DNA of 64,000 nucleotides from Pasteurella sp049941595 (GTDB taxonomy: Bacteria > Pseudomonadota > Gammaproteobacteria > Enterobacterales > Pasteurellaceae): the NCBI GenBank assembly GCA_049941595.1, contig JBNFNA010000013.1, positions 13,670 through 77,669 of the forward strand, in the 5' to 3' direction. This document shows, one piece after another, positions 52,325 to 61,253 of this stretch. Both the position numbers and the translations under genes were made by a program. The notes under the pieces are model-generated. The model was not told the DNA's origin. It searched no databases and worked only from the letters and a program-made list of their open reading frames with translations. Each line of letters starts with the position of its first letter. Position 1 is the first letter of the stretch.

Positions 52325-55300
52325 TTAGAAGTTAATATTTAAGCCTAAACCACCGCCCCAATAGGTTTTGCCCGATGCTCCACGACCGACATAAGGTGTC
52401 ACATCAACGCTAGTCATCGGTGTGATGTTATAGCGAAGTTGGCTACTTAAATCACCTCTTAAACGTTTGAAGTTGCCTTGCATTTTCACTTCACCAATGC
52501 CTTCTGCACGAGCACGATACACTGGGTTATCTAATGCGAACACATATTCCACTTCAAGTTTTGGCTCCCAGAATAAGTTTTCTGTAAGTGGGATTGAAGT
52601 GTTTGCACCTAAAATCGCAGCAGTTTCACGGAATTTCACTTGATCATAAGACACAGGGAAATTCCCCCCAGTTTCTTGGTAAGCATTTTGTTTCACATCG
52701 CTATGGCGTACGCCAGTGTAAAGCCCAAATTGTCCACCGCTGAAAATATGTGTGTTAGCACCCGCCATTAACACCACGGATTTGCTTGCAACTTTACTAT
52801 CACCTTTTGCTTGTTCTGTGCCATTTGTTGCGTTACGTGTAATTTCAAGGTTATAACGATTTAATGCAACAGCAGAACGAACATACCAATGGCCATTAGT
52901 CACCGCTTGTTTCCATTGTGCATATAAACCCATCCCTAAATTATTTGAAGTACGTTTATAGCCATTCACTTCTTTACTATATGGTGTTTGGAATAACGCA
53001 CCACCAATCGCAAAGTTATCATTAACCATATAACCTAAATTGAGTTGAGCAAGTACACTACGTTGTTTTTGCTCATTATCAATGCTCGCTTTGGTACGAA
53101 CGAAAACACGTCCGCTTTGGCCTGAAGCATAGACTTTGCCTGCATTTTGGCGATTTAGATCTGCTGGCAATGTGTTAGCATCTGGCACGAGCGTATTTCT
53201 GAAATCAATACCACTGTAATCAGCCATTGCGTAAGCGTTAGAATCCATTGCATCGAAACCATCAAAACCGTTCGCTAATGAACTTAATACACGTTGTTGT
53301 GAAGATACAGAGGCTAAGGTATTTGCACCAAGCTCACCCATTTTTTCTCTGGTATCGATAATAGACACTGGGTCACTGACTTTTGGTATGTCTTTGTCAT
53401 AGGTTAATTTCCATACAGTTGCTTTGGTGATCACAGTATCACCGTAGCTGTATAAATCGGTATCAGACACCCCAACAGCGATGGTTGCGTCATCGTTGAG
53501 TGCATACACCGCACCTTCACCGCTACCATCTTGTTTTAAGGTATTTAATTGAACTGGTTTTTTATCTGCGTCATACCAAATCACAGGGCGAGTGACACAG
53601 TTATCGTATGGTTTATCTTCAGTTGCACAGCCTTGATCAATTGTTGCTGTACCACCAATGATATTGCCCATTTTATTGATTGCATAAGCAAAGCTTGAAG
53701 CAGCTTCGTGTTCTTCAGCTTTGTAGTTGGTGAGCGATTTCAAATAATGCGCAGACCAGTTATCCGCAACAGATTTATCTTGGCCATTATTTTTCCATAA
53801 TACCGCTTGGTTGCGTTTCACATCTGGAGTGACTTGGGTATAACCCACTGCCATTGAACCGTCGTGATTAAGCGCATTGACCGCACCATTGAAATTATGT
53901 TTTGTTTCTAACGGTAAGCGTGTTGCTTTCCAGTCAACAGATTTATCATCTGTCCAAATAGTTGGGCGTTGATCTTTGCTACTTGATGTTTTGCTGTAAT
54001 GTTTACCAATCCAGTCTGCCCCCCCTGCAATGACAGTGCCATCGTAGCTAATTGCACGCGCATCAGCGGATGGTGTGTAATAATCTGCTTTTGAAATTGG
54101 GTTTTCTAAATGAATTGGTTTCACACCATTTTCCCAGCCATTCGCACCACGTTTCCACAACACTGCTTGTGGTGCAGCAGGGTTATAATCATAGCCTTCT
54201 GGTGCAATACTTTGACCAACAGCTAAGCCACCGTCAGCACTTAACGCATTCACTTTTCCTGAAACTTGAGTGTCATTGTCAATGCGGTTATTTACAGCAC
54301 CTAAACCGTCAGCTTTTAAAGTCGCAAGGCGAATTGGCGTTGTGCTACCCGCTATCCAAATCGCTGGATATTTAGAATGAACGGTACGACCATCAGCCTT
54401 ACGTTTATAAGAACCACGTGCTAAACCTGCATAAGTTGAGCCATCGTTACTGATTGCAAATACCGCTGAATATCTTGCTTTACCTTCAAAGTTTAATAAC
54501 GCAGTGGCTTTACCGTTTTGCCAAATAGTTGCAGCACCGCCGTGTTCCGTTGAACTTTCACCGATACCACCAAGGATCAAGCCGTCACCAGAGATTGCAC
54601 GTGCGGATGAGTAAAATGCTTCATTTGAGGTTGGTTGTTCTGCATAAAGTGCGGTCGAACTGAATGGAGATTTTTCAGGCGTTTCCGGCACTACTGGTTG
54701 CTCAGGCTCTGGGATTGCTGGTTGCTCTGGTTTGATAGGATCTTCTGGTGTAGGATCAACTGGTTTCTCAGGCTCTGGAGTTACTGGTGGCTGATGTTTT
54801 GGATAAGTAATTTTCCACACCGCAGCTTTTTGCACAACTGCATAGCCATCTTGATTGAGATCGGTATCAGCCACACCAACGGCGATCGTACCTTCATCAT
54901 TTAGCGCATACACCGCCCCTTGACCTGAACCATCAGCTTTTAACGTTTTAAGCTCAATTGGTTTTTCATTTTTGTCATACCAAACCACTGGACGAGCGGT
55001 ACAGTTATCATCTGGCTTGCTTGCAGTACGGCAATTTTCATTAATTGTTGCAATACCACCGATGATATTACCGGCTTTATTGAGTGCATAAGCGAAGCTT
55101 GTTCCAGCATCATTTTCTTCGGCAGTATAGTCAGTTAAGGATTTCAAATAAGTGAAATTCCATTGTTTATCATCAGATTTGTTATCACCTTGATGGGTCC
55201 AAACCACTGCTTGATTGCGTTTTACATCACTTGTTGTTTGAGTGTGACCCGCCACTATTGAACCATCGGCATTAATTGCGTGGGCAGCACCGTTGAAATT

Positions 55301-56182
55301 ATCGTCTTCTTTAACTGGTAAGCGTGTTACTTTCCAGGAGTCTTTATCTTCACTTGTCCAAATACTTGGGCGTTGATCTTTAGCAAATGAAGTTTGTCTG
55401 AGTTTGGATTTAACCCAGTCCGCACTACCTGCAATCACGCTTGCATCGTGGTTAATTGCGAGTGCATTAGAGCTTGGTGAATAATAAGTATCGCCTTCAA
55501 ATGGGGTAGCTAACACAATCGGTTTCGCACCATTTCCCCAACCATTTTCACCACGTTTCCAAAGTACGGCTAATTTCGCAGTTTCATCATAAATATCTTT
55601 TTGTGGAATTACTTGCCCAACAGCAAAAGCACCATCAGCACTTAACGCATTCACTTTGCCTGAGGTTTCAGTTGAGCTGCCTTCACGATTTTTAATTGTG
55701 CCTAAACCATCATCACGTACGGTCGCTAAGCGAATCGGTGAGTCTGAATCTTTTAACCAAATAGCAGGATAGCGTGCTTTGAAATCTTTTTGAGTAAAAC
55801 CAGCTTTTTTTCTATGAACGAAATAGGCCTCGCCGCCATAAGTAGAACCGTCATTGCTGATTGCCCATACAGCAGAGTTGGCTGGTTTTTGTGAGTTTGG
55901 ATTGACAGAACCATATCCAAAATAGCGCCCAAAATTCAGCAAATATTTTGCAACACCATCTTGCCAAATCACAGCACCGCCAGAGCGTTCGCGACTGCCT
56001 TCACCAATCCCCCCGATCGTTAAACCATCGCCAGAAATTGCCCACGCACTAGAAAATAACGTGTTATTGAGTGTTTCGCCTGATTTATCTACCGTCGCAA
56101 CATCAATATCTGCCTGTGCAAAAGGAATCACAAGCGACGAAATTAGGGTAGCTAAATAATGGCGTTTATATTTTTTATACAT
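52325..56182 (-). CDS. Autotransporter with two tandem seven-repeat (HAF-type) passenger units
   Basis: 1285 residues. A signal peptide (about 1-24, ending FAQA) is followed by a passenger of two homologous units, residues ~44-462 and ~523-930, joined by a Pro/Glu/Lys-rich linker (~463-508). Each unit has seven repeats of the form A-[IL]-[SN]-x-D-G-x4-[AG]-G, each followed by an [AVS]-[VI]-W. Motif starts are near 48, 107, 179, 241, 302, 366, 426 and 529, 576, 646, 710, 770, 834, 896. The sixth repeat of both has a C-x9-C pair. A linker and an autotransporter beta-barrel (~1025-1285, ending LGLNINF) complete it. The repeat type matches HAF extracellular repeats; a seven-bladed propeller fold is inference. 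It is intact, monocistronic and likely surface-exposed. Function unknown. Confidence 0.88.
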   Translation of the reverse strand: MYKKYKRHYLATLISSLVIPFAQADIDVATVDKSGETLNNTLFSSAWAISGDGLTIGGIGEGSRERSGGAVIWQDGVAKYLLNFGRYFGYGSVNPNSQKPANSAVWAISNDGSTYGGEAYFVHRKKAGFTQKDFKARYPAIWLKDSDSPIRLATVRDDGLGTIKNREGSSTETSGKVNALSADGAFAVGQVIPQKDIYDETAKLAVLWKRGENGWGNGAKPIVLATPFEGDTYYSPSSNALAINHDASVIAGSADWVKSKLRQTSFAKDQRPSIWTSEDKDSWKVTRLPVKEDDNFNGAAHAINADGSIVAGHTQTTSDVKRNQAVVWTHQGDNKSDDKQWNFTYLKSLTDYTAEENDAGTSFAYALNKAGNIIGGIATINENCRTASKPDDNCTARPVVWYDKNEKPIELKTLKADGSGQGAVYALNDEGTIAVGVADTDLNQDGYAVVQKAAVWKITYPKHQPPVTPEPEKPVDPTPEDPIKPEQPAIPEPEQPVVPETPEKSPFSSTALYAEQPTSNEAFYSSARAISGDGLILGGIGESSTEHGGAATIWQNGKATALLNFEGKARYSAVFAISNDGSTYAGLARGSYKRKADGRTVHSKYPAIWIAGSTTPIRLATLKADGLGAVNNRIDNDTQVSGKVNALSADGGLAVGQSIAPEGYDYNPAAPQAVLWKRGANGWENGVKPIHLENPISKADYYTPSADARAISYDGTVIAGGADWIGKHYSKTSSSKDQRPTIWTDDKSVDWKATRLPLETKHNFNGAVNALNHDGSMAVGYTQVTPDVKRNQAVLWKNNGQDKSVADNWSAHYLKSLTNYKAEEHEAASSFAYAINKMGNIIGGTATIDQGCATEDKPYDNCVTRPVIWYDADKKPVQLNTLKQDGSGEGAVYALNDDATIAVGVSDTDLYSYGDTVITKATVWKLTYDKDIPKVSDPVSIIDTREKMGELGANTLASVSSQQRVLSSLANGFDGFDAMDSNAYAMADYSGIDFRNTLVPDANTLPADLNRQNAGKVYASGQSGRVFVRTKASIDNEQKQRSVLAQLNLGYMVNDNFAIGGALFQTPYSKEVNGYKRTSNNLGMGLYAQWKQAVTNGHWYVRSAVALNRYNLEITRNATNGTEQAKGDSKVASKSVVLMAGANTHIFSGGQFGLYTGVRHSDVKQNAYQETGGNFPVSYDQVKFRETAAILGANTSIPLTENLFWEPKLEVEYVFALDNPVYRARAEGIGEVKMQGNFKRLRGDLSSQLRYNITPMTSVDVTPYVGRGASGKTYWGGGLGLNINF

Positions 56183-56284
56183 AATCTTTCTCCATTAAAA
56201 ATAATCGATATATAATAAAATACATAACGATCATTTTACATTCAATTTTTGATGTCAAGAATAGGATGAAAGAAGTGTTAATTA

Positions 56285-56321
56285 GATCACGAAATTGTGC
56301 TCAAAAAATAATCTCGTGATC
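56285..56321 (-). other. Hairpin after the small membrane-protein gene
   Basis: GATCACGA (56285-56292) pairs with TCGTGATC (56314-56321), extended by AATT/ATT pairing. It lies 30 bp past the stop of the gene at 56351 and before the autotransporter start; weak as a terminator. Confidence 0.5.
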
Positions 56322-56350
56322 TTGTCGGATATTTTATGGAATGTAAGGAT

Positions 56351-56824
56351 TTATTTTTTAGAAAAGGATATTTGTGTAGCAATATCAATAATTAATAATA
56401 TCTTTTCATCATTATTTTTTGTGGCTTCACGCAATGTTTGCTGCGTATCGTTTATTACAATGCGATTTTCCGCTAATGTATTGAGAAATTCTGTTTTTTC
56501 TAAGTCCAATTTTTCAACCACCTGCTGTACGCTGAGAAATTCAAAAGTCTGAGTAATTCGCTCAAGTGTACAAAATGCTGGATATTTACTTTTATAAATC
56601 AAATCAAAGAATTGAGTGTTGAGCTTACGTAATTTACTGCGACGATTAAAAACGTGTAGCAAAATAAAGCTAATCGAAAGTACCGCAAATAAGATATGCA
56701 TAGGTACAAAAATAGAATAAGACATACTTAAAAATAAGCAAACGCCCGAAATAATTAACATAGGAAAGCTGATAATTAAGCCTGTCATTAAAAAGAATTT
56801 GTATTTAATATCGACTTTTTGCAT
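56351..56824 (-). CDS. Hypothetical protein with two membrane helices
   Basis: 157 residues from the ATG at 56824, which has GGTGGA 4 nt upstream, part of an uptake signal; an in-frame GTG 9 bp earlier lies inside that signal. Two membrane helices (about 12-34 and 40-62) leave a cytoplasmic C-terminal part of ~95 residues that is helical, with RITQTFEFLSVQQVVEKLDLEKTEFLNTLAENRIVIND. This soluble part ends in a hydrophobic strand and FSKK. I do not recognise a family. Its gene points at the autotransporter, 168 bp away, but nothing shows that they function together. Confidence 0.65.
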   Translation of the reverse strand: MQKVDIKYKFFLMTGLIISFPMLIISGVCLFLSMSYSIFVPMHILFAVLSISFILLHVFNRRSKLRKLNTQFFDLIYKSKYPAFCTLERITQTFEFLSVQQVVEKLDLEKTEFLNTLAENRIVINDTQQTLREATKNNDEKILLIIDIATQISFSKK

Positions 56825-56891
56825 AAAATCCACCGCACTTTTTTAACATAGGGTAGGATAAAATAGCACTATATAAAAATAAATACAGCGA

Positions 56892-56904
56892 TTTTATAAG
56901 GAAA
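56892..56904. repeat. 13-bp direct repeat, left copy
   Basis: TTTTATAAGGAAA, identical to 57231-57243. The two copies bound a 326-bp segment with no intact gene. Confidence 0.7.
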
Positions 56905-56957
56905 TAGGCTTAACGAGATTAAATTTGTGGAAAAGTACGGTCATTTTTTTAAAGATT

Positions 56958-57137
56958 TTAACCGAATAAAGCGTAATAAACGTTCACAGCAACATAAATT
57001 ACAAGCCCCCAACGAATGACCAAACCCACCAATCCAATGAAAATTGCCACAGCAGTTTTTAATGTTTTATATCTGCCTTCTGCTTTATAGCTAAAACAGA
57101 AATTATAAAGGCGAGTAGTGAAAGGTTGGTTCCGAGG
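56958..57137 (-). pseudogene. Remnant of a small membrane-protein gene
   Basis: The minus strand reads about 59 codons from after an in-frame TGA to TAA, ending with a hydrophobic segment AIFIGLVGLVIRWGLVIYVA and NVYYALFG. There is no ATG and only a GTG near the middle, so it looks like the 3' part of a lost gene. The region has no other coding content. Confidence 0.35.
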
Positions 57138-57153
57138 TCAGATGAATAAGAAA

Positions 57154-57228
57154 ATATAGAAAACTTAACCCATATTCAAATATTGTCATCTATTTAATGT
57201 GAGCCAGTTGGGGTCAAATTTTCTATAT
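57154..57228. repeat. 18-bp imperfect inverted repeat
   Basis: ATATAGAAAACTTAACCC (57154-57171) and GGGTCAAATTTTCTATAT (57211-57228) match at 16 of 18 positions with 39 bp between. It may be the ends of a REP- or MITE-like element, or a folded 3' end of the HEPN transcript. Confidence 0.5.
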
Positions 57229-57230
57229 CC

Positions 57231-57243
57231 TTTTATAAGGAAA
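57231..57243. repeat. 13-bp direct repeat, right copy
   Basis: TTTTATAAGGAAA, identical to 56892-56904; it abuts the end of the HEPN gene. Confidence 0.7.
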
Positions 57244-57246
57244 GTT

Positions 57247-58161
57247 TTATTGCTTATTACTGAGGATTTTTTTCATTGCTCCTTGTAGCTTAAGATAGAT
57301 TTTTTCTTTTATATTGAGTTCTCGATATTGTGTTCTATGATTACACTCTGGGCAGATACCTTTATGTGAATGGGGGAAAAAATTACCGGTATTTTTAAAT
57401 CGGATAGTTTTGTTTTTCCATTTACAATTTAAACAGCACTCAATTAAATTTTGAGTTGTTGGAAGATCATAAATAATATTTTTTTGCTGTATTTTAAAAG
57501 ATGATGTCAGCGTATCATCTTTTACAAAAGGGTAATAAGGCCTTCCCCAAGCATTTTCATTGGGATTTTTGAGCAAGATTGAAATAATCATGGGGGTGAC
57601 TGCAGTAAGAATATGGCAGCCAGCACTTAGTTGCGCTCTACTAGCTGAGCTTCTATAGGTTGCACCTCCATGAAAAATTTGATTGCGTAAAGTATAAAGT
57701 CGTTCAAAAGTAAAGACTAATAATCCGCGCACATTTTTATTTTCAATCGCTTTAATTGCTTTCTGGTTCCTCTCCTTCATTGTTCTTTTCCAACGTTCTT
57801 GTGCAGTTTTGGTTCTTAATCCGTGCCAAAAAGGTTGAAATGTATAGCGATTTTCCAGCAAAGAAATAATGGATTCACTTAAATGGTTACAAATTATTCT
57901 CTCAAGTAATTTGTTCTGATCGAGTTCACAGATTTTAGTAATGAAATCAATAAATGTTTCTTTCTCGATGGCTAATTCACCAACTAATTCATTTGCATAC
58001 GCTGCATTAAATGCGATCCACAATGAAATGAATTTGCTATCTAAATCTTGATCTTGGTCTGATTTCTTCAACCAGCTAATAGAGCGGTGGATTCGTAAAC
58101 GAAAGTCTTCGGAGAATGTGTTTCTTTCTTTTTTATAAAAATTTTCTAGTGTTTGGATCAT
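57247..58161 (-). CDS. HEPN-like domain protein with C-terminal zinc ribbon
   Basis: 304 residues. An all-helical N-terminal part has SLWIAFNAAYANE and a later FTFERLYTLRNQIFHGGATY. This last contains R159-x4-H164, the catalytic motif of HEPN ribonucleases, in the usual helix-end setting (LRNQIFHGG). Near the C-terminus C243-x2-C246 and C270-x2-C273 form a zinc ribbon. It resembles Apea-like HEPN proteins, some of which are found in defence or toxin contexts; no nucleotidyltransferase or other partner gene is adjacent, so the role is open. The gene is AT-rich and stands beside decayed DNA, which suggests it is accessory. No good ribosome-binding site is visible. Confidence 0.7.
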   Translation of the reverse strand: MIQTLENFYKKERNTFSEDFRLRIHRSISWLKKSDQDQDLDSKFISLWIAFNAAYANELVGELAIEKETFIDFITKICELDQNKLLERIICNHLSESIISLLENRYTFQPFWHGLRTKTAQERWKRTMKERNQKAIKAIENKNVRGLLVFTFERLYTLRNQIFHGGATYRSSASRAQLSAGCHILTAVTPMIISILLKNPNENAWGRPYYPFVKDDTLTSSFKIQQKNIIYDLPTTQNLIECCLNCKWKNKTIRFKNTGNFFPHSHKGICPECNHRTQYRELNIKEKIYLKLQGAMKKILSNKQ

Positions 58162-58425
58162 AATTTTTTCTCTGTATTAAATTCGCTTTAATAAGATGAA
58201 GAACCTATTAAAGGTAGGGGAATATTATGGTTTTATCCTAAATAATTCATCTAGTTTTTTCAGCAGAGAGAAAGGCAAGTCATTTTTTCAGAAAACGACT
58301 TTAAAACTTATGCTGAATGAAAACATTGTATACTTATTATCCCATTGTTAATTTGCCTTTAATCTTACCTATTTCAAGTTAGACAGAAAACTAGCACTGT
58401 TTAATTTTTATGATATCTTTATTTT

Positions 58426-58453
58426 TTCGATATGAATGATAGTATATAGCGAA
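58426..58453 (+). promoter_or_regulatory. ModE operator upstream of the ABC transporter operon
   Basis: TTCGATATGAA-N6-TATATAGCGAA has the 11-6-11 layout of the ModE site (ATCGNTATATA-N6-TATATAACGAT). The CG-n-TAT of the left arm and all of TATATA-n-CGA on the right agree. It ends 23 bp before the first gene, where a repressor would block transcription. The rest of 58162-58425 is AT-rich with nothing assignable. Confidence 0.68.
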
Positions 58454-58476
58454 AGTTTAGACAAAAAGGAGACAAT

Positions 58477-59502
58477 ATGTTAACTAAAATTCTAAAAAAA
58501 CCGACCGCACTTTTAGTGCTTTCTTTATTTGCTGGAGTGGTAAGTGCGCAAGCTGATTCGTTGGTTGCGGGCAAATATGGTGACGTTGAGCCACAGAAAG
58601 TACAAAAAGTGTTGAGTGCAGGGAAAGTGGCGGATGTTGTGTTGCTTTCTTTAGCGCCTGAAAAATTGTTAGGTGTGTCGAGCGAGTTGCCGAAAAAAAG
58701 TGTGCCTTATTTATCTGATCACGTGAAAGCGCTAGAAGTGACTGGTCGTTTAGCAGGTCGTGGTTCAACTGCGCCATTAGAAAAATTAGTGGCGATGAAG
58801 CCGGATATTATCGTGGACGTAGGTAGCGTTAGTAAAAGTTATTTAGCGATTGCTGAACGTGTGAATCAACAAACTCAACTGCCTTTCGTGTTAGTGGACG
58901 GTAAATTCCCACAAACTGCGGAGCAAATTCGTACTATTGCGAAATTTATTGGTAGCGATGAAAAAGGCGAGAAATTAGCAACTTATGCCGATAAAGTGCT
59001 GAAACTCACCCATAATCTGGCGAAAAATGATAAACAGCCTGTGACTGTGTATTTTGGTCGTGGTGCTGACGGTTTAGAAACCGGTTTAGCGGGTTCAATT
59101 CACGCTGAAGTGTTAGATTGGGTTGGCGTAAAAAATGTTGCAGATGTTGCGGGTGACAAGAAAATTGTGCGTGTTTCGATGGAGCAAATTTTACAATGGC
59201 AGCCGAGCATTATTCTTACCCACGATAAGAACTTCTATGAAGTGTTGAAAACTTCTGATGTGTGGAAACAACTAAGTGCGGTGAAAAATAATCAATTTTA
59301 TTTAGTGCCAGCAGAGCCATTCGGTTGGTTAGATCAGCCACCGAGTGTAAACCGTTTATTAGGAGCAGTTTGGTTAGCGCATACTTTGGCTGCAGATAAA
59401 GTAGATGCAACACAATATGCGACATTAATTAAAGACTATTTTGAGCTGTTCTATGGTTATAAATTAAGCGACAAAGAACAAGCAAAATTGGGTATCAAAT
59501 AA
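58477..59502 (+). CDS. molA: ABC importer periplasmic binding protein (MolA-like)
   Basis: 341 residues with signal peptide (cleavage after VVSA). It is a type III (FhuD/BtuF/TroA-class) binding protein: ADVVLLSLAPEKLLGVSS, KPDIIVDVGSVSKSYLAIAERV, then a long helix and PSIILTHDKNFYEVL and LVPAEPFGWLDQPPSVNRLLG. The class binds siderophores, haem, B12 or oxyanions. The ModE site and the type II importer architecture match the MolABC molybdate/tungstate importer described in H. influenzae, so that assignment is preferred; iron or nickel chelate remains possible. A strong AAGGAGA precedes the ATG. An uptake signal lies within the signal peptide. Confidence 0.72.
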   Translation: MLTKILKKPTALLVLSLFAGVVSAQADSLVAGKYGDVEPQKVQKVLSAGKVADVVLLSLAPEKLLGVSSELPKKSVPYLSDHVKALEVTGRLAGRGSTAPLEKLVAMKPDIIVDVGSVSKSYLAIAERVNQQTQLPFVLVDGKFPQTAEQIRTIAKFIGSDEKGEKLATYADKVLKLTHNLAKNDKQPVTVYFGRGADGLETGLAGSIHAEVLDWVGVKNVADVAGDKKIVRVSMEQILQWQPSIILTHDKNFYEVLKTSDVWKQLSAVKNNQFYLVPAEPFGWLDQPPSVNRLLGAVWLAHTLAADKVDATQYATLIKDYFELFYGYKLSDKEQAKLGIK

Positions 59503-59508
59503 TCAACA

Positions 59509-60501
59509 ATGAAATCCCACTTCCGTTTATGGTTACCGCCTTTTTTGTTGGTGGCGGTAGCCATATCTGCTTGCCTGATTGGGCAATATCACATCGCTTT
59601 CCAGGATTTTTGGCAGGCATTATTTAATTTTTCTGCTGAACACCCTCGTACTGATGTAGAAACCGTTTTGTGGAATATTCGTTTGCCACGTGTTTTGACC
59701 GCCATTATTGTTGGCGCAGCCTTGTCTGTTGCGGGGGCAACTTATCAAGGAATGTTTAAAAACCCACTAGTCTCGCCCGATATTTTAGGTGTGACAGCTG
59801 GGGCCGGCTTGGGGGCTGTCACGGCGATTTATTTTGGTGGATCGTTATTTACCATTCAAATTGTTGCGTTTTTAGGTGGGCTGCTTGCGGTTTTTTTGGT
59901 GTATTTAATTTCACGCACCGCACCACATCATTCACCCACTTTAGCCCTTGTTTTAGCGGGCATTGCAATTGCCTCGTTATTAAGTGCGGGCATTTCTTTA
60001 CTCAAAATTTTATCTGATCCTTATAGCCAGCTCACCACCATTACCTTCTGGTTAATGGGGGGCTTGAATATGGCAACGTTGCAAGATTTGGCCTTAGTTG
60101 CACCGTTAGTATTAGCCAGCTTAGTGCCTTTGATTTTATTGCGTTGGCGTATGAATTTGCTCAGTTTAGACGATGAAGAAGCGGAAACTTTGGGCATCAA
60201 TACAAAACGTACCCGTTTGATCTTTATTTTAGCCGCTACGCTAATGACATCTGCTGCGGTATCAATTACGGGGATTATTGGCTGGGTTGGCTTAATTATT
60301 CCACATATTGCTCGATTATGGATTGGTGCTGATTTCCGTCGTTTATTGCCAACAAGCTTGTTTATTGGTGCGACATTTTTGGTACTGACCGATACTATTT
60401 CCCGTTCGATTTTCTCTATTGAAGTACCATTGGGTATTATCACATCGTTGGTTGGTGCACCGTTTTTCTTGAGTTTATTAATTCAAGGAGGCAAACGATG
60501 A
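59509..60501 (+). CDS. molB: FecCD-type ABC importer permease (MolB-like)
   Basis: 330 residues with about ten membrane helices of the FecCD/BtuC family. Conserved are IRLPRVLTAIIVGAALSVAGATYQGMFKNPLVSPDILGV, GINTKRTRLIFILAATLMTSAAVS and SITGIIGWVGLIIPHIARLWIGADFRRLLP. It starts 6 bp after molA and overlaps molC by 4 bp (ATGA). It is the inner-membrane channel of the importer; the substrate depends on the binding protein. Confidence 0.78.
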   Translation: MKSHFRLWLPPFLLVAVAISACLIGQYHIAFQDFWQALFNFSAEHPRTDVETVLWNIRLPRVLTAIIVGAALSVAGATYQGMFKNPLVSPDILGVTAGAGLGAVTAIYFGGSLFTIQIVAFLGGLLAVFLVYLISRTAPHHSPTLALVLAGIAIASLLSAGISLLKILSDPYSQLTTITFWLMGGLNMATLQDLALVAPLVLASLVPLILLRWRMNLLSLDDEEAETLGINTKRTRLIFILAATLMTSAAVSITGIIGWVGLIIPHIARLWIGADFRRLLPTSLFIGATFLVLTDTISRSIFSIEVPLGIITSLVGAPFFLSLLIQGGKR

Positions 60502-61253
60502 GCTTAATTCAACTGAATAATTTGAGTATTGGCTATAAAAAAACGGTATTGGCATCAGAGATTAACTTACAGCTAGAAGCGAATCAAATTATCTGCTTGT
60601 TAGGTGCAAATGGCTGTGGTAAAACCACGTTATTGAAAACTATTTTGGGATTGTTGCCGGCTTTGTCAGGGGAAATTCTTTTGCAAAATCGACCGCACTT
60701 TGAGTGGACGCAAAAGCAACTGGCACAATTTATTGGCTATGTACCGCAAGTCCATCATCTCTTTCATTTTACGGTGCAAGAGGTAGTGCTAATGGGGCGC
60801 ACTGCACACTTATCTTGGTATAGCGCCCCGAAAAAATCCGATATAGAAATTGCAGAGCAATGCTTAGACACGTTAGGTATTGCTCACTTAAGCCAACGTT
60901 TTTATCACCAAATCAGTGGGGGAGAACGCCAACTTGTGTTGATTGCCAGAGCGTTGGCACAGCAACCGTCTTTTTTAATTATGGACGAACCAACTTCCAA
61001 TCTCGATTTTGGTAATCAACTGCGAGTACTGGAAAAAATTGCGCAGTTAAAACAACGAGGTTTGTCGATTTTAATGACCACACATCAACCCGAACACAGT
61101 ATGCAAATTGCAGATCGTGCGATTTTATTTCATCAAGGTAAAATTATTGCTAATGGCGAACCTAAGCACACGCTAACAACCAAAAATCTCGCCACCATTT
61201 ATCAACTAGATGAACAATTATTGCGTAAAAATTTAAGGACAATTTATGAATAA
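60498..61253 (+). CDS. molC: ABC importer ATPase (MolC-like)
   Basis: 251 residues. Walker A GANGCGKTTLLKTI, Q-loop GYVPQVHHLFHF, signature ISGGERQLVLIARALAQQ, Walker B FLIMDEPTSNLDFGNQ, H-loop MTTHQPEHS. It drives MolB. The 3' end overlaps the next gene by 8 bp, so the methyltransferase is translated from the same message. Confidence 0.8.
   Translation: MSLIQLNNLSIGYKKTVLASEINLQLEANQIICLLGANGCGKTTLLKTILGLLPALSGEILLQNRPHFEWTQKQLAQFIGYVPQVHHLFHFTVQEVVLMGRTAHLSWYSAPKKSDIEIAEQCLDTLGIAHLSQRFYHQISGGERQLVLIARALAQQPSFLIMDEPTSNLDFGNQLRVLEKIAQLKQRGLSILMTTHQPEHSMQIADRAILFHQGKIIANGEPKHTLTTKNLATIYQLDEQLLRKNLRTIYE

Noticed and set aside
58477..61253. Iron-siderophore or B12 importer as primary call for the FecCD-type operon.
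   Set aside because: The protein families allow it, but the ModE-like operator favours molybdate or tungstate; kept as an alternative.
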